64,000 nt of DNA from Aquabacterium sp. (GCA_023266355.1 JAHFQM010000003.1:1-64000), one strand, 5' to 3'. Counted from the first letter of the stretch, positions 8,029 to 19,103 are shown. The notes: generated from the sequence alone by a model not told the origin. A program made the numbers and translations.

Positions 8029-9375
8029 TCAGACGGGGGCCGGCGCCTCGCCGGCCCCGCGCGTCCACAAGGCGCGCAGCGGCAGGCCCGCGTGTTTCAG
8101 GAACACACCATACGCCACCGCGATGGCGCCCAGGTAACCCACGCTGGACGCCACCCCCGCCCCCACCGCACCGTGCAGGGGCACCAGCCACCAGCCCAGC
8201 CCGAAGCTCAGGCACAGCGACAAACCCGCGATGGCCCCCGACAGCTGCGGGCGCCCCAGGTGGTTCGTGTAGAACGCCGACAGGCTGGACGCCGCCGCGT
8301 AGCCCGCCACCCCGGGCAGCAAGGCCGCCAGCGGCATCAGCGAGGCCTGGTAGGCCTCCCCCAGCACCCAAGGCAGCGCCCACCAGGCCCCCACCAGCAG
8401 CACGGGCGCGGCCAGCAAGGTCGCCAGCACGTTGATGCGCACCGCCTGCACCGTCATGGCCGCGGCCACGCGCGCGTCCGGGTGCCCTATGCGCGCATAG
8501 GCCGACACCGTCACCGAGGACGACAGCAGCCAGAGCAGCTCGGCCACCGTCACCGACACCGAGTAGGTGCCGACCTCGCTCAAGCCGTGGAAGCGCTCGA
8601 CCAGGAACAGCGAGGCGCGGTAGTTCAGCAGGCTGACCACGTTGGTCACGCCGATGGTGGCGATGAAAGGCCACTGGCTTTGCCAGCGCGCCGCCGCCTG
8701 AGAGGGCACCCGGGAGACCCCCTCGGAGGCCACGCCCAAAGCCTCGTCCCGCTGGTCCGCGTCGCGCAAGGCGTACACCGCCGTCAGCACGGCCACGATG
8801 GCCTTGCCACTGACCCAGGCCGTGAGCACCAACACCACCAGCGGCGCATTGCGCACCGCCCCCTGCGTTAACCAGCCGGCGCCCAGCAGGCCCAGCAGCA
8901 CCAGGGCCGGCGCCGCCACCTGGGCCACGTTGATGGGCCACATGCGCCCCTCGCCCAGCCACAGGCCGGTGGCCGTGGGCACCAAGAGCAGGAAGGGCGC
9001 GGCCAGGGCCAACAACCACAGCTGCGAGTACGGCAGCGTGTGCGAGGCCCAGGACACCGCCAGCAGCGCGCACGAGGCCACCAGCCCCAGCGACACCGCC
9101 GCGCGCAACACGCCGCGCAACATGGGCAGGGCCCGCAGCGTGGGCGTGCCGCCCTGCTGGGACATCTGCCGCGCCAGCCACAGGCCCAGGCCCGAGAACA
9201 GCGTCAGCAAGGCCGACTCGACCGCCACGAAGAGGGCGAACGCGCCCTGGACCTTGGGCCCCTGGCGCGCCACCACGACGGTGATGGCCAGGCCCAGGCC
9301 CACCATCAGGAGCTTGGCCAGGAGGTTGCCCAAGGCAGCCCGGGGCACAGACAAACGCGCAAACATGGTCGGCAT
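8029..9375 (-). CDS. Polysaccharide flippase, Wzx/MOP superfamily
   Basis: This is a 448-aa integral membrane protein with about twelve hydrophobic segments, for example LLMVGLGLAITVVVA and LLVPTATGLWLG. The N-terminal lattice GNLLAKLLMVGLGLAITVVVARQGP is typical of MOP exporters. It would move lipid-linked repeat units across the inner membrane, completing the cluster of transferases to its left. Its stop is 6 bp from that of the convergent PEP-CTERM gene. I chose ATG at 9375; ATG 9366 is also possible. It diverges from the LysR gene with 51 bp between starts. Confidence 0.82.
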   Translation of the reverse strand: MPTMFARLSVPRAALGNLLAKLLMVGLGLAITVVVARQGPKVQGAFALFVAVESALLTLFSGLGLWLARQMSQQGGTPTLRALPMLRGVLRAAVSLGLVASCALLAVSWASHTLPYSQLWLLALAAPFLLLVPTATGLWLGEGRMWPINVAQVAAPALVLLGLLGAGWLTQGAVRNAPLVVLVLTAWVSGKAIVAVLTAVYALRDADQRDEALGVASEGVSRVPSQAAARWQSQWPFIATIGVTNVVSLLNYRASLFLVERFHGLSEVGTYSVSVTVAELLWLLSSSVTVSAYARIGHPDARVAAAMTVQAVRINVLATLLAAPVLLVGAWWALPWVLGEAYQASLMPLAALLPGVAGYAAASSLSAFYTNHLGRPQLSGAIAGLSLCLSFGLGWWLVPLHGAVGAGVASSVGYLGAIAVAYGVFLKHAGLPLRALWTRGAGEAPAPV

Positions 9376-9426
9376 TGTCGCCCACCCGTCCATGGCTGGC
9401 GGCCTGGGCTGTCCTAGACTGCCGCC

Positions 9427-10323
9427 ATGCAACGCCCCCCTCCCCTCCAGTGGCTCCCGGCCTTCGAAGCGGCATCCCGCTTGCTGAGCTTCAGCAAGGC
9501 CGCGCTGGAGCTGCACGTGACCACCGCGGCCATCAGCCAGCAGATCCGCCAGCTGGAAAGCCACCTCGGTGTGCCCCTGTTCCTGCGGCTGACGCGGCGC
9601 GTGGCCCTGACCGACGCCGGCCGTGACTTCGCCGAGGTCGTCACCCAGACCCTGCATATCTACCGCAGCGGGCACCAGGCCCTGCTGCACCGGCATGCGC
9701 GGCCTGTGCTGCGCCTGAGCATGACGCCGCTGGTGGCCCACGAGCTGTTGATCCCCAAGCTGGCGGCCTTCCAGGCAGCACACCCCGGTGTCAGCCTGAA
9801 CCTGGACGCGCGCATGGACCTGGTGGATTTCGACAGCGAGGGCATCGACGCGGCGATCCGGCTGGGTTCGGGCCAGTGGCCTGGCCTGGAGGTGCAGCCG
9901 CTGTGCGCCTGTGACGCGGCCATCGTGGCCTCACCGGCCCTGCTGGCCAGGCTGCCCGTGCGCTCCCTCGATGACCTGCGCCACCACACCCTGATCCACC
10001 CGCGGCACTCTCAGATCGACTGGGATGCCGCCGCCCACTTCCTGGGCGTGCCCGCGCTGCAACGCCAGGGCGATCTGGTGCTGGACTCCGACCTCTCCGC
10101 GCTGCGCGCCGCCGAACAAGGTCTGGGCATCGCGATCTGCGTGCTGCCGGCCAGCCCGGCCGTGCAAGCCAGCCTGATCGTCCCCGGGCGGCTGAGCTGG
10201 GTGGTGCCGCCCGTGAGGCTGCCGCAGCCCGCCTACTTCGTGTGGCGCGCCCAGGGAGGCAAGGACGCGCTGGTGCGCCAGGCCTTCGCGTGGATCCAGG
10301 CGCACGTGGCCCCCGACGCTTAA
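9427..10323 (+). CDS. LysR-family transcriptional regulator, GcvA-like
   Basis: At 298 aa it has a winged HTH at residues 6-65 (LQWLPAFEAASRLLSFSKAA, then TTAAISQQIRQLESHLGVPLF). The effector domain contains the GcvA-type DAAIRLGSGQWPGLEVQPL. It starts close to the divergent flippase gene, whose expression it could control, as LysR regulators often act on a divergent neighbour. The ligand is unknown. The start gives the usual short LysR N-terminus. Confidence 0.88.
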   Translation: MQRPPPLQWLPAFEAASRLLSFSKAALELHVTTAAISQQIRQLESHLGVPLFLRLTRRVALTDAGRDFAEVVTQTLHIYRSGHQALLHRHARPVLRLSMTPLVAHELLIPKLAAFQAAHPGVSLNLDARMDLVDFDSEGIDAAIRLGSGQWPGLEVQPLCACDAAIVASPALLARLPVRSLDDLRHHTLIHPRHSQIDWDAAAHFLGVPALQRQGDLVLDSDLSALRAAEQGLGIAICVLPASPAVQASLIVPGRLSWVVPPVRLPQPAYFVWRAQGGKDALVRQAFAWIQAHVAPDA

Positions 10324-10391
10324 GCTGAACTTACCCGTTCTGCAGAATCCATCGTTTGTCGCAGGCGGGCGGCCTGCCTACAGTGCGGCCG

Positions 10392-11954
10392 ATGAGCACA
10401 CGGCCCCCACGCACGCCCCATCCCACACCCACCGCACCCGGCGGCTGGCGCACCCCTTACGTGATTTTGGTGGCGCTGGTGATGGCCCTCACCGGCTGGC
10501 TGGCCCTGCAGGAGGGCCTGACGCGCTACCTGCCGCAGTTGCGCCACACGGTGAACGCGGCCGACCTGCAAGCCCAGGCGCAAACCCTGCGCGACCACCC
10601 CTCCCCCGCGAACACGGCGGCCTACAGCGCCGAGCTGGCGGCCCTCTCCAGCGTGACCGACGCACGGCGCTTCGCCGATTCGGCGCTGGTGGAACACGGC
10701 CTCTACCTGGCGCAAATGCCCCGCCTGAACCGGGCCCTGCTGACCGGCCACATCTTCCTGGGCGTGTTCTGCATGCTGTTGGGCGGGCTGCAGTTCTGGC
10801 CCGGCCTGCGCCAGCGCCACATGCGCCTGCACCGCACGGTGGGCGGGCTGTACGTGGTGACGGCGCCGCTGTCGGTGCTGCTGTCCCTGGCTTACCTGAC
10901 GCAGACACCGCCTGAGCGGCTGTACACCCACCTGACCGGGTATGTGGCGCTGTGGCTGTTCGGCCTGGGCGCGCTGGCCGCCATCGCCCTGGCCATGGTG
11001 GCGCTGCGGCGTCGGCGCATCCACGAGCACATGGGCTGGATGGCCCTGTCGTTTTCTTGCCTGCTGGTGGCGCCGATGCTGCGCCTGAACTGGGTCTTCA
11101 TGGCCTGGCTGCTGCCGCACATCGACCAGGAAACGCTGAACCTGGTCACGCTGGGCTTCATGCTGCCACAGTGCCTGCTGATCGGTCACGGGCTGTTGCT
11201 GGCCAACCGCCGGGCGCAAGGGCCGGCCAGGCCTCGCCCCGTGACGGCCTTTGCCGCCCGGGCCACCCGGCACTTCTTGCAAGCGGCCCCCCTGTGGTGG
11301 GCGCTGGCCGCTGGCTGCGCCTGGCTGATGCTCAGGCACTTCGCGGCAGGCCAGGGCTTGTCCTCGGTGGCCCTCGCCACACCCCTGCTGCCACCGGCGC
11401 TGGCCGAGCGCGAGGCGTGGGCTTTTTCGGCAGCACCCGGGCTGGGTCTGGCGCTGGGGGTGAGCACCGCGGCAGGCCTGGCGTGGGCCCTGCATGGTTT
11501 CCTGCGCGGGCTGAGGGCCGCGGGCATGAGCGCCTGGGACACCTGGGGGGCCTGGGCTGTGGCCGCACTGAGCCTGGTGGCTGGCCTGAGCGCCTTGGGG
11601 CTCGGCTGGCAGATGGGCATCGCGCCGGCCCGCCAATGGCTGCAAGGCGGCACGTTCTACACGGTCCACGGGCTGCTGCTGCTCGGGCTCACGCTGCTGT
11701 TGGCACGTCAGCTGCTGTGGGTGCGCCCAGGCCAGGCCGCCTTCGTGCAGGAAAGCCTGGCGCTCCTGCTGGCCGTGTTGCCCGCCCCGGCCCTGGCCGC
11801 CGTCCTGCTCCAGGCGCTGTCCCACCTGCCACTGCCTGCGGCCGCCATCGCTTCGGGCCACGCCCAGTTGCTGGCCACGGCCTCGGGCAACGCCTTGTTG
11901 GCGCTGGCCTGCATCCACGCCGTGCTGGGCCAGGCCACGCGCGAACACACCTGA
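10392..11954 (+). CDS. Multi-pass membrane protein with DUF2306-like region
   Basis: The 520-aa product has about twelve hydrophobic segments. Residues about 110-260 (LTGHIFLGVFCMLLGGLQFW, RLHRTVGGLYVV, HEHMGWMALSFSCLLVAPML) match the histidine pattern of DUF2306 proteins. The second half, from about residue 290, is another set of membrane helices without a clear family. Function is unknown. I chose ATG 10392 because the preceding 12 codons look non-coding. The stop is 2 bp before the start of the hydrolase gene, so the four genes from here to 14463 are probably one operon. Confidence 0.7.
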   Translation: MSTRPPRTPHPTPTAPGGWRTPYVILVALVMALTGWLALQEGLTRYLPQLRHTVNAADLQAQAQTLRDHPSPANTAAYSAELAALSSVTDARRFADSALVEHGLYLAQMPRLNRALLTGHIFLGVFCMLLGGLQFWPGLRQRHMRLHRTVGGLYVVTAPLSVLLSLAYLTQTPPERLYTHLTGYVALWLFGLGALAAIALAMVALRRRRIHEHMGWMALSFSCLLVAPMLRLNWVFMAWLLPHIDQETLNLVTLGFMLPQCLLIGHGLLLANRRAQGPARPRPVTAFAARATRHFLQAAPLWWALAAGCAWLMLRHFAAGQGLSSVALATPLLPPALAEREAWAFSAAPGLGLALGVSTAAGLAWALHGFLRGLRAAGMSAWDTWGAWAVAALSLVAGLSALGLGWQMGIAPARQWLQGGTFYTVHGLLLLGLTLLLARQLLWVRPGQAAFVQESLALLLAVLPAPALAAVLLQALSHLPLPAAAIASGHAQLLATASGNALLALACIHAVLGQATREHT

Positions 11955-11956
11955 AC

Positions 11957-12967
11957 ATGCCCATGCCAACACCCATGCACACACGCCACGCCAGCGCGAA
12001 CCCAACCCCACCACGCTTCGTGCCAAGCCCCGCTGGCGTGCACCTGGCGGTCCACAGTTGGGGCCCCGCGCCCTCGGCCGCGGCACCACGCGAAGTCGTC
12101 GTGCTGCTGCACGGCTTCCCCGACCGCGCGCAGTTCTGGTCACAGGTGGCCCAGCACCTGCAAGGCGATTGCCATGTGATCGCCTACGACATGCGTGGCT
12201 GTGGCCAGTCCACCCCCATCCACGGGCGGCGGCATTACCGCTACGCCGCGCTGATCGACGACCTGTTCGCCGTCATCCAGGCCACCAGCCCGCACCAGAA
12301 GGTGCACTTGGTGGGCCACGACTGGGGCGCGCTGTATGGCTGGGACGCGGTGCTCGATGCACGGGCCAGCGCACACATCGCATCGTTCGTGACGATGGCG
12401 CCCAGCCTGAACCAGATCGGCCTGTGGATGCGCCAGCGCCTGCTGCGCCCCAGCCCCGGCAACCTGGCGCAGCTGCTGCACCAGGGCCTGGTCAGCAATG
12501 GCCTGATGCTGTCCTTCACCCTGCCGGTGCTGCCTGAGCTGGTGTGGCGCTCGGGTGCGGGCCGCTGGCTCATGCGCCAGATGCTGCAGCGCATGGAGGG
12601 CTTGGAGGGGCAGGTCATCGAGCCCCCACCAGGCACCGAGGCCGATGCCGTGCGCTACCTGGGCATCTACCGCGCCAACCTGCTGCAACAGGTGCTGCGC
12701 CCGCAAGCGCCACGGCGCACGCCGGTGCCTGTCCACGCGCTGATCGCGCTGCGCGACCCCTTCCTGCCGCCGCGCGTGTTCGAGGGCTGCGCGGCATGGG
12801 CGACGGACTTCACGCACAGCACGGTCGATGCCGCCCACTGGGCCCCGCTGAGCCAGGCGCAGCAAGTGGCCAAAACGGTGCAGGCGATGGCGCGGCGCTG
12901 GGCGGTTGCACAGGTGCCACTGGCGCCACGGATACCGCAGGTGTCACAACCAACGCCAGGACCTTGA
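11957..12967 (+). CDS. Alpha/beta hydrolase, epoxide hydrolase/haloalkane dehalogenase-like
   Basis: The 336-aa protein shows the HGFPDRAQFW oxyanion box, DMRGCGQST, and a nucleophile elbow GHDWGALYGW in which Asp is the nucleophile. That Asp elbow is typical of epoxide hydrolases and dehalogenases rather than Ser esterases. A late DAAHWAPL supplies the catalytic His. The substrate is unknown. It is in an apparent operon with two SDR-like proteins downstream (1 bp spacing between each stop and next start), suggesting a small catabolic or detoxification set. Confidence 0.83.
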   Translation: MPMPTPMHTRHASANPTPPRFVPSPAGVHLAVHSWGPAPSAAAPREVVVLLHGFPDRAQFWSQVAQHLQGDCHVIAYDMRGCGQSTPIHGRRHYRYAALIDDLFAVIQATSPHQKVHLVGHDWGALYGWDAVLDARASAHIASFVTMAPSLNQIGLWMRQRLLRPSPGNLAQLLHQGLVSNGLMLSFTLPVLPELVWRSGAGRWLMRQMLQRMEGLEGQVIEPPPGTEADAVRYLGIYRANLLQQVLRPQAPRRTPVPVHALIALRDPFLPPRVFEGCAAWATDFTHSTVDAAHWAPLSQAQQVAKTVQAMARRWAVAQVPLAPRIPQVSQPTPGP

Positions 12968-12968
12968 G

Positions 12969-13790
12969 ATGTACACCGACATGCCAACCCCTCCGCAGCC
13001 TCCAACACCGCATCCCACACAGCCCCTTGCACCGCACAGCCCGCCGCCGACCGCCTGCGCCATCGTCGTGGGTGTCGGCGAGGTCTCCGGCATCGGCGGC
13101 GCCGTCGCGCTGCGGTGTGCCCAAGGCGGACTGCCCGTCTTCATCGTGGGCCGCACGGCCGCCAAGCTGCAGCACGTGGTCGATGCCATCGCGCAAGCAG
13201 GCGGTCGGGCCACGGCCCTGGTGAACGACCTGGCCGATGCCCATGCCATCGCGCAACTCTTCGCGGCCGTCGAAGCCACCGGCCATGCGCCAGAGCTGGT
13301 GGTGTTCAACGCGGCCAGCCTCAACATGCCGCAGCGCTTCTTGCCCGTGTCGGCCAGCCAGTTCGAGGACAAGTGGCGGCTGACCGGCCTGGCCGGCATC
13401 CTGGTGGCACAGGCCGCCGCCCGCCGCATGGTGGCGCAGGGCCACGGCAGCATCCTGATCACGGGCGCCACGGCATCGGTGCGGGGTAAGCCGCTGTTCG
13501 CGGCCTTTGCCTCGGCCAAAGCGGCGCTCAGGTCCTTCACCGCCAGCCTGGCCTGGGAAGTGGCGCCCCGTGGGGTGCACGTGGCCCACATCGTCATCGA
13601 CGGCATGGTGGCCGGCCACCGCGCACGCAGCGCCTTGGGCGGCCTTGGCAATCTCGTGGTCTGGCAGCGTGGCCAGGAGGGCTGCCTGCGCCCTCCCGAG
13701 GTGGCCGAGACCTACTGGCAGCTTCACCAACAAGCGGCAGGTGCCTGGACGCACGAAGCCGACCTGCGCCCCTTCAAGGAGCCCTTCTGA
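12969..13790 (+). CDS. SDR-fold protein with Phe in place of the catalytic Tyr
   Basis: The 273-aa protein has a Rossmann start ACAIVVGVGEVSGIGGAVAL, an NAD(P)-binding FNAAS (in place of NNAG), and SILITGATAS with the catalytic serine. The Y-x-x-x-K position reads FASAK, so Tyr is replaced by Phe while Lys remains. The C-terminus contains GVHVAHIVIDGMV. It may be an atypical SDR with altered chemistry or a non-catalytic binding protein. I recall SDR subgroups with this pattern, but cannot check. It is directly followed by a second, further degenerated SDR-like gene. Confidence 0.8.
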   Translation: MYTDMPTPPQPPTPHPTQPLAPHSPPPTACAIVVGVGEVSGIGGAVALRCAQGGLPVFIVGRTAAKLQHVVDAIAQAGGRATALVNDLADAHAIAQLFAAVEATGHAPELVVFNAASLNMPQRFLPVSASQFEDKWRLTGLAGILVAQAAARRMVAQGHGSILITGATASVRGKPLFAAFASAKAALRSFTASLAWEVAPRGVHVAHIVIDGMVAGHRARSALGGLGNLVVWQRGQEGCLRPPEVAETYWQLHQQAAGAWTHEADLRPFKEPF

Positions 13791-13791
13791 G

Positions 13792-14463
13792 ATGACGTCC
13801 CGCACCGCCTCCACCCAGCCCACCGTGGTCTTCTTCGGCACCAGCGACCACATCGCCATGGCAGATGCCCTGCAGCAGGGTGCCACCGCACGGTCGCTGG
13901 CCTTCGAATGGCATGACGCCGATGGCGCCGACCCCGGGCAGGTGTTCGCCCGCATGGCCGCCGCGCACAGGCATCCGACTTTGGTCGTCTTCGGCGCAGG
14001 CAGATGGCAAGCTGGCAGTGCGCTGGACACCCCACCCGACGCCTGGGATGCGGCCTGGCGCAGCCAATGCCTGCAAGGCGCGCGGGTCGGGCAAGCGGCC
14101 ATCCGGGCCATGCGCCAGGGGGGCCAAGGCACGCTCATCTTCCTGGGCCACGCCGACGGCGTGACCGACGCACAGCCCGCGCGGCGTTGCGCTCCCGCCG
14201 CTTTTGGCGCGGCCCATGCCGCGGCCAGCGCCGGCCTGCGTTCATTGGCGCAGTCCATGGCCCGCGGCTTCGGCCCCGACGGCCTGCACGTGGCCCACCT
14301 CTGCATCGATGGGCACTTGCCCTTGCCCCCCAAGGCGGCGGCCCTCATCGCGCAGACCTGCTGGGCATGGCACGGGCAGGGCCGCTCCGCTTGGTCCCAC
14401 GAGGTGGCCCTGCGCGTGCTGCCTGAGCCCGAGAACCTCCACCCAGGCGTCCATCCAAGCTGA
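13792..14463 (+). CDS. Degenerate SDR-like protein, 223 aa
   Basis: The protein aligns with the preceding SDR in its second half: GTLIFLGHADG, then HAAASAGLRSLAQSMARGFG, then GLHVAHLCIDGHL. The nucleotide-binding glycine motif is absent (TVVFFGTSDHIAMAD instead). The Y-x-x-x-K pair reads FGAAHAA-type sequence with neither Tyr nor Lys. It therefore looks like a duplicated copy that lost catalysis, perhaps now a structural partner of the upstream protein. Start ATG 13792 follows the upstream stop by 1 bp. Confidence 0.7.
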   Translation: MTSRTASTQPTVVFFGTSDHIAMADALQQGATARSLAFEWHDADGADPGQVFARMAAAHRHPTLVVFGAGRWQAGSALDTPPDAWDAAWRSQCLQGARVGQAAIRAMRQGGQGTLIFLGHADGVTDAQPARRCAPAAFGAAHAAASAGLRSLAQSMARGFGPDGLHVAHLCIDGHLPLPPKAAALIAQTCWAWHGQGRSAWSHEVALRVLPEPENLHPGVHPS

Positions 14464-14554
14464 CCCCAGGTTGGCTGCGGCATGAGTTCGTACAATGGAG
14501 GGTCCAGCGTCCGCCACGGGCGCAGACGCCGATCGCCGCCAGGCCGAACACACC

Positions 14555-16093
<1,539 letters not shown>

Positions 16094-16189
16094 GCCAGGG
16101 CGCTTTGGGGAAGTCCCCTGGGAAAGCCGAACACCTGGCGGGCTGCAAACTGGCATGATCGTGGGCTGATTTCCCCACGAGGACGCCTC

Positions 16190-18460
16190 ATGGCCCATGC
16201 CCACCCAGACCCCAGCAAAGCGCCGGCTGCCGACGCCCCCATCACCACCCGCCACGGCGCCTGCAACCTCTGCGAGGCCATCTGCGGGCTGACCTTCCAG
16301 GTGCAGGGCGAAGGTCCACAAGCCCGCATCGTCAGCGTCAAGGGCAACGAGGCCGACCCCCTCTCGCGCGGCCACATCTGCCCCAAGGCCGTGGCCCTGA
16401 AAGACCTCCACGAAGACCCCGACCGCCTGCGCCAGCCCGTCAAGCGCGTGGTCGAGGACGGCCCGAACGGCCAGGTCACGCGCTGGCAGACCATCACCTG
16501 GGACGAGGCCTTGGACCTCGTGGTGGAGGGCCTGGCCCAGGTGCGCGAACGGCACGGCAGCCACGCGGTGGGCGTCTACCAAGGCAACCCCAATGTGCAC
16601 AACTGGGGCAATGTCACCCACGGCCACCTCTTCTTCAGCCAGCTGAAGACGCGGGCGCGCTTCTCGGCCACCTCGGCCGACCAGCTGCCGCACCACGTTG
16701 TCGCGCACTGGTTGTACGGCCACCAGCTGGCCATCCCCATCCCCGACATCGACCGCACCCAGTACATGCTGGTGCTGGGCGGCAACCCGCTGGCCTCCAA
16801 CGGCAGCCTGATGACCGTGCCCGATGTGCGCACCCGTTTCAAGGCGCTCAAAGGCCGCGGCGGCAAGCTGGTCGTGGTGGACCCGCGCCGCACCGAAACC
16901 GCCGCCATCGCCGACGAGCACCTGGCCATCGACCCGGGCACCGACGCCGCCTGGCTGCTCAGCCTCGTCCACACCCTGTTCGCCGAGGAGCTGACCGCGC
17001 CCGGCGCGCTCGAGCCCCTGCTCGACCAGGTCAAGGCCGTGCGCGATGCCGTCGCGCCTTTCAGCCCCGAAGCCACGGCCGCCCTCACCGGCATCGACGC
17101 GGCCACGACCCGGCGCATCGCCCGTGAGCTCGCTACCGCCTCGGGCCAAGGCGGCGCCGTGGCTTACGGCCGCATGGGCGTGTCCACCCAGGCGCACGGC
17201 GTGGTCTGCCAATGGGCCATCCAGGTCATCAACCTGCTGACGGGCAACATCGACCGCGAAGGCGGCGCCCTGCTCACCAGCCCGGCGCTCAACCTGATCC
17301 AGATGAAGCTGATGGGGCCAGGGCACCTGGGCGCCTGGCGCAGCCGGGTGCGCGGCGCGCCCGAGTTCAGCGGCGAGCTGCCCGTGTCCGTGCTGGCCGA
17401 AGAGATGCTGACGCCAGGCCGCGGCCAGATCCGCGCACTCGTCACGGCGGCGGGCAACCCCGTGCTGTCCACGCCGAACGGCCGCCAACTGGACGAAGCC
17501 CTGGCGAAGCTGGACTTCATGGTGGCCATCGACTTCTACGTGAACGAGACCACGCGCCACGCCGACGTCATCCTGCCGCCGACCTGCTTCGTCGAGCACG
17601 ACCACTACGACCTCGTCTTCCTGCACCTGGCCGTGCGCAACGTGGCGCGCTACAGCGAGGCCATCGTCGAGCGCGCCCCCGGCGCCCTGCACGACTGGGA
17701 GATCTACAGCGAGTTGGCCACGCGCTACGCCCGGCGCGTCTGGGCGCTGGAGCGCAGTGGCGTGACAGCGCGCCTGGCCGGCCTGCTGACCCGCGGCCTG
17801 ATGAAGCATCTGCCCCCGCACCGCCTGCTGGCCATCGGCCTGAACCGCGCCGCCGGCCCAAACGCCCAGGCCCGCGGCCTGACGCTGGCCAAGCTGCGCG
17901 CCCACCCCGAGGGCATCGACCTGGGGCCGCTGAAACCTTCCCTGGGCGCCAGCCTGGCGGCGCGCAAAAAACGCATCGACCTCTTGCCTGCGGGCATCCG
18001 CCGCGAGCTGCCGCAGCTGGTCGCCGCGTTCACCGGGCCGCTCACGCCACCCACCAGCCCCTCGGGCCAGCCCACGCTCAAGCTGATCGGCCGGCGCGAT
18101 GTGCGCAGCAACAACTCCTGGATGCACAACAGCGAGCGCCTGGTCTCGGGCAAACCGCGCTGCACCCTGTGGATGCACCCGGACGACGCCCTGCGCCACG
18201 CCGTGGCCGATGGCCAGACCGTCACCCTGGCCTCGCGCACCGGGCGCATCGCGGTGCCCGTGCATGTGAGCGCCGACATCCGCCCGGGCGTGGTCAGCCT
18301 GCCGCATGGCTGGGGCCACGGCCGCGATGGCGTGCAGATGGCGGTGGCGCAAGCCCACCCGGGTGCCAGCATCAACGACCTCACCGACGATCGCCTGACC
18401 GATCGCATTTCCGCCAACGCGGCTTTCAGCGCCGTGCCGGTCTGGATCGAGGCGGCCTGA
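16190..18460 (+). CDS. Molybdopterin (bis-MGD) oxidoreductase, substrate unknown
   Basis: The 756-aa protein belongs to the DMSO reductase superfamily. Near the N-terminus CNLCEAICGLTF and the later HICPKAVAL supply the cysteines of a 4Fe-4S cluster. GGNPLASNGSLMTVPDVRTRF and VVVDPRRTETA bind the pterin. The C-terminal domain (NNSWMHNSERLV, then SLPHGWGH) closes the cofactor site. No twin-arginine signal is visible, so it should be cytoplasmic. No iron-sulfur, cytochrome or maturation partner is adjacent, so the electron partner is unknown. Family members are often labelled assimilatory nitrate reductase or formate dehydrogenase-like without proof. Confidence 0.85.
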   Translation: MAHAHPDPSKAPAADAPITTRHGACNLCEAICGLTFQVQGEGPQARIVSVKGNEADPLSRGHICPKAVALKDLHEDPDRLRQPVKRVVEDGPNGQVTRWQTITWDEALDLVVEGLAQVRERHGSHAVGVYQGNPNVHNWGNVTHGHLFFSQLKTRARFSATSADQLPHHVVAHWLYGHQLAIPIPDIDRTQYMLVLGGNPLASNGSLMTVPDVRTRFKALKGRGGKLVVVDPRRTETAAIADEHLAIDPGTDAAWLLSLVHTLFAEELTAPGALEPLLDQVKAVRDAVAPFSPEATAALTGIDAATTRRIARELATASGQGGAVAYGRMGVSTQAHGVVCQWAIQVINLLTGNIDREGGALLTSPALNLIQMKLMGPGHLGAWRSRVRGAPEFSGELPVSVLAEEMLTPGRGQIRALVTAAGNPVLSTPNGRQLDEALAKLDFMVAIDFYVNETTRHADVILPPTCFVEHDHYDLVFLHLAVRNVARYSEAIVERAPGALHDWEIYSELATRYARRVWALERSGVTARLAGLLTRGLMKHLPPHRLLAIGLNRAAGPNAQARGLTLAKLRAHPEGIDLGPLKPSLGASLAARKKRIDLLPAGIRRELPQLVAAFTGPLTPPTSPSGQPTLKLIGRRDVRSNNSWMHNSERLVSGKPRCTLWMHPDDALRHAVADGQTVTLASRTGRIAVPVHVSADIRPGVVSLPHGWGHGRDGVQMAVAQAHPGASINDLTDDRLTDRISANAAFSAVPVWIEAA

Positions 18461-18476
18461 CCCACAATCGGGTCCC

Positions 18477-19103
18477 ATGAGCGACCTCACCCTGGAAATC
18501 GCCGCCACCGCCGCCCGCATGGTGGTGGAAGAGGGCCTGGAGTACGGCCCAGCCAAGCGCCGCGCCGTCAAGCAGCTGGGCCTCAACAGCCGCACCGCCC
18601 TGCCCGACAACGGCGAGGTGGAAGAGGCCGTCTTCGAATACATCGGCCTGTTTTGCGCCGACACCCAACCCGCCGAGCTGCGCGCCCTGCGCGAGCTGGC
18701 GGCCCTGTGGATGCAGCGCCTGGCCGAGTTCCGCCCCCACCTGAGCGGCGCCATCTGGCGCGGCACGGCCACCCGCCTCAACGACGTCCACCTGCAGCTG
18801 TACTGCGACGACAGCAAATCCGCCGAAATCTTCCTGCTGGGCAAGGGCCAGGACTACGAGGTCGGCAGCGTGCCCGGCCCGCGTGGCCAGGACGTGGACC
18901 GCCTGAGCCTGAGCGTGACCTGCCCGGCGCTGAACGAAACCATCGGCCTGCACCTGACCATCCTCGACGCCGACGACCTGCGCGGCGCCCTCAAGCCCGA
19001 CGCACGCGGCCGCACCGAACGCGGTGACTTGGCCGCCCTGCAACGCCTGCTGGCCAGCGATGCCGACCTGACCGCCACCCCGCCGCACACCCTCGCCCCA
19101 TGA
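18477..19103 (+). CDS. Conserved hypothetical protein, 208 aa
   Basis: The soluble 208-aa protein begins with a helical segment LEIAATAARMVVEEGLEYGPAKRRAVKQLG. It contains IWRGTATRLNDVHLQLYCDDSKSAEIFLLG, reminiscent of a nucleotidyltransferase-like or substrate-binding fold, but I cannot name a family. It overlaps the downstream TlpA gene by 4 bp (ATGA) and follows the oxidoreductase by 16 bp, so it is probably cotranscribed. I have seen similar betaproteobacterial proteins next to thioredoxin genes and offer no function. Confidence 0.75.
   Translation: MSDLTLEIAATAARMVVEEGLEYGPAKRRAVKQLGLNSRTALPDNGEVEEAVFEYIGLFCADTQPAELRALRELAALWMQRLAEFRPHLSGAIWRGTATRLNDVHLQLYCDDSKSAEIFLLGKGQDYEVGSVPGPRGQDVDRLSLSVTCPALNETIGLHLTILDADDLRGALKPDARGRTERGDLAALQRLLASDADLTATPPHTLAP

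Noticed and set aside
9364..9783. N-terminal extension of the flippase up to 9783
   Set aside because: The extension would overlap the LysR gene and has no flippase-like hydrophobic segment; the start at 9375 or 9366 is more plausible.
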